38,053 nt of DNA from Frankiaceae bacterium (GTDB lineage Bacteria > Actinomycetota > Actinomycetes > Frankiales > Frankiaceae), in contig JADGOW010000002.1 in assembly GCA_017882765.1 (NCBI GenBank), forward strand, positions 1 through 38,053, in the 5' to 3' direction. This document shows, piece after piece, positions 36,638 to 38,053 of the stretch. The first letter of the stretch is position 1. Every line of letters starts with the position of its first letter. The notes under the pieces are model-generated. The model was not told where the DNA came from, searched no databases, and saw only the letters and a list, made by a program, of their open reading frames with translations. Both the position numbers and the translations under genes were made by a program.

Positions 36638-37582
36638 TTGCGGCGGTGGGCCGCCGTATGCGGCAAGCCCATCGCGCACTCGCTGTCGCCCGTCCTACAC
36701 CGCGCCGCCTACCGGGCGCTGCGCCTGGACTGGTCCTACGAGGCCCGGGAGTGCGGCGCGGACGGGCTCGCGGCGCTGCTGGCCGGCGCGCGAGACGATC
36801 CGTCGTGGGCGGGCTTCTCGCTGACGATGCCGTTGAAGACGCCCGTCCTGCCGCAGCTGGACGAAGTGGACCCACTGGCCGCCGCTGTGGGTGCGGTGAA
36901 CACGGTCGTGCCCGCTGGGCCCGCTGGGCCCGCTGGGCCCGTCCGGCCCGCTGGGCCCGTCCGGCTTGTCGGCTTCAACACCGATGTGGCCGGGATGCAG
37001 GCGGCGCTGGACGAAGCCGGCGTCCGTAAGGCCGGTCCTACGGTCATTCTCGGTGCCGGGGGTACCGCGCAGGCGGCCCTGGCAGCTCTCGCCGGGCTCG
37101 GTCAGCGCAATCCCGTGGTTGCCCTTCGGGACCGCGCGCGGGCGGGGGCGCTGCTCGACGCCGCTCATCGGCTCGGCGTCGCCCCCGAAGTGGTGGCGTG
37201 GCCGGCGCTGGACGCTTTGCTGCAGGCCGATCTGGTCATCAGCACCGTGCCGGCCGGGGCGGCGGATGGGCTGGCGCACGAGCTGGCGCGCCAGTCGGGG
37301 CCGCGGGCCCAGGTCGACGAGCCTGGCTCCGCGGGTGGGGGACGCAGCGGATCCGCGGGGACACGCGGCGGCTGGTCGGCGCGGACGTGTCTTTTCGACG
37401 TCGTCTACTCCCCGTGGCCGACGGACTTGGCGGCTGTGGCCGGGGCGTCGGGGGCAGTCGTGATAGGCGGGCTCGATCTCCTGGTCCACCAGGCGGTGCG
37501 CCAGGTGGAGCTCATGACGGGGCGAATGGTCGCCGCCTCCGTGCTGCGCGCGGCCGGGCAGGCAGCGATCCGCCACCGGTAG
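36638..37582 (+). CDS. aroE: Shikimate dehydrogenase (NADP+)
   Basis: 314 residues from TTG 36638; reduces 3-dehydroshikimate in aromatic amino-acid synthesis. SLSPVLHRAAY (15-25), catalytic Lys67 in TMPLKTP, Asp116 in FNTD, the dinucleotide loop GAGGTA, and C-terminal GGLDLLVHQAVRQVELMTG are present. Two low-complexity insertions stand out: PAGPAGPAGPVRPAGPV just before FNTD, from repeated 9-bp CCCGCTGGG units, and a Gly/Ser-rich stretch near 230-250. The start is unusual: mltG ends CTGA, so an in-frame CTG at 36614 sits where sister genes have GTG; TTG 36638 with a GAAGAGCGGGA tract upstream is the alternative chosen here. Confidence 0.92.
   Translation: MRRWAAVCGKPIAHSLSPVLHRAAYRALRLDWSYEARECGADGLAALLAGARDDPSWAGFSLTMPLKTPVLPQLDEVDPLAAAVGAVNTVVPAGPAGPAGPVRPAGPVRLVGFNTDVAGMQAALDEAGVRKAGPTVILGAGGTAQAALAALAGLGQRNPVVALRDRARAGALLDAAHRLGVAPEVVAWPALDALLQADLVISTVPAGAADGLAHELARQSGPRAQVDEPGSAGGGRSGSAGTRGGWSARTCLFDVVYSPWPTDLAAVAGASGAVVIGGLDLLVHQAVRQVELMTGRMVAASVLRAAGQAAIRHR
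36908..36965 (+). repeat. 9-bp repeats inside aroE
   Basis: CCCGCTGGG-type units, alternating with CCCGTCCGG, encode a run of PAGP/PVRP. Units of nine bases keep the reading frame. Confidence 0.85.
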
Positions 37583-37594
37583 CACAGCGGTATG

Positions 37595-37621
37595 CCGGCG
37601 GCGACCGTCGGGCGCCGCCGG
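37595..37621 (+). terminator. 9-bp hairpin after aroE
   Basis: CCGGCGGCG and CGCCGCCGG pair perfectly around a 9-base loop, 13 bases after the aroE stop. The best terminator shape in the window, though without a T-tract. Between it and the IS end nothing coding is seen. Confidence 0.55.
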
Positions 37622-37733
37622 GGGAGGTGATCTACCACTCCGATTCCACTCAGACCGCCTGCGCCGAGCTTCTCCCTCGCCCGGCAGTGTTCGTGCTACG
37701 GGGTGACGCGGACGACCGCGTGGGTGTAGGGGG

Positions 37734-38053
37734 GGCGCTGTTGCGTTGTGCGGGGGCGGGGCAGGCGGAGGCGGCTGACGCGCCGGGTCGATCAGATGGC
37801 GAGGGCGAGTTCGGTGAACGCGACTGCCACGCGATCCAGGGCGGCGGCCTCGGTCGCGAGTTCGTAGTGGCCGCGTCGCAGGTTCTGCACGAACGCGTGT
37901 CCGGTGGCGACGATCCGCAGCGAGCGGTCCCGTTTCAGGCCGCGCATGGGCCCAAGCCGGGCCTTGAGCCGGCCGTGGTCGGCCTCGACCCGGTTGTTCG
38001 CGTAGGGCACGGTGACGTGGTTGGCGGCAGGCAGCAGCTCGTCGAGCACTCGT
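37734..38053 (-). mobile_element. IS6-family insertion sequence, right part (cut by window edge)
   Basis: Carries the C-terminal part of an IS6-type transposase. At 37734-37750, GGCGCTGTTGCGTTGTG resembles the family terminal repeat (GGxxCTGTTGCAAA type), so the element end is probably near 37734. The other end and any target duplication are outside the window. Confidence 0.75.
37792..38053 (-). CDS. IS6-family transposase, C-terminal part
   Basis: An open frame running off the window edge; the visible 87 residues end at the stop at 37792. They match the end of an IS6/IS240 DDE transposase: VLDELLPAANHVTVPYANNR, VEADHGRLKARLGPMRGLK (carrying the last Glu of the DDE triad), then HAFVQNLRRGHYEL. 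No frameshift or stop is visible. The first residues and the two catalytic Asp are outside, so activity cannot be judged. Confidence 0.9.
   Translation of the reverse strand, partial: RVLDELLPAANHVTVPYANNRVEADHGRLKARLGPMRGLKRDRSLRIVATGHAFVQNLRRGHYELATEAAALDRVAVAFTELALAI

Overview
This window is chromosomal DNA from a high-GC actinobacterium. The sequence shows almost gap-free gene packing, many GTG starts, four-base GTGA/ATGA gene overlaps and a strongly actinobacterial core order: secD-secF-apt-rel, a DUF349 gene, a cyclophilin, an MBL hydrolase, hisS-aspS, rarA, alaS-ruvX-mltG-aroE. I cannot name the genus; Frankia-like or related sporulating or filamentous actinobacteria would fit.

Layout. 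1-5.65 kb: the C-terminal part of SecD, then SecF, Apt and the bifunctional (p)ppGpp enzyme Rel, a co-directional housekeeping block. 5.65-7.9 kb: a convergent intergenic region holding a 128-bp unit with 23-bp terminal inverted repeats, then on the minus strand a Tat-exported lipoprotein metallophosphoesterase preceded by one or two very small genes. 8.05-9.6 kb: a DUF349 protein with an expanded Glu-Pro-Thr-Ala repeat. 9.8-11.1 kb (minus): a divergent ApbE-like protein and a small membrane protein. 11.25-15 kb: six 17-bp tandem repeats leading into an HtrA-type membrane serine protease, followed by an OmpR-type response regulator and its histidine kinase, a plausible envelope-stress module. 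15-19.7 kb: a membrane-anchored cyclophilin (minus), then an MBL hydrolase, hisS and aspS, with four-base overlaps at MBL/hisS and hisS/aspS.

19.8-30.3 kb is the accessory part. It holds a two-repeat protein with a degenerate Ymh (TIGR02391-like) C-terminal domain, an AlkK-like acyl-CoA synthetase, a CPA1 Na+/H+ antiporter and a lipoprotein substrate-binding protein on the plus strand. Convergent to these is a minus-strand operon: a two-TM protein with an Ada-like zinc site, a fused LivH-LivM permease, LivG, LivF and a short-chain dehydrogenase. Together the binding protein, permease, ATPases, dehydrogenase and acyl-CoA ligase look like uptake plus activation of an unidentified small carboxylate or amino-acid-like substrate.

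30.5-37.6 kb returns to core genes: a 47-aa small ORF, rarA, alaS, ruvX, mltG and aroE, the last three tightly coupled to alaS. The window ends inside an IS6-family insertion sequence placed directly after aroE.

Recurring themes are short tandem duplications (16-30 bp) near gene ends and in leaders, and several genes with a -10-like hexamer 6-8 bases before the start codon, suggesting leaderless mRNAs. I found no CRISPR array, tRNA, rRNA or complete recognisable defence system. The best candidates for something undescribed are the Ymh-like two-repeat protein, the 128-bp inverted-repeat unit, and the membrane protein with an Ada-like zinc site heading the Liv operon.
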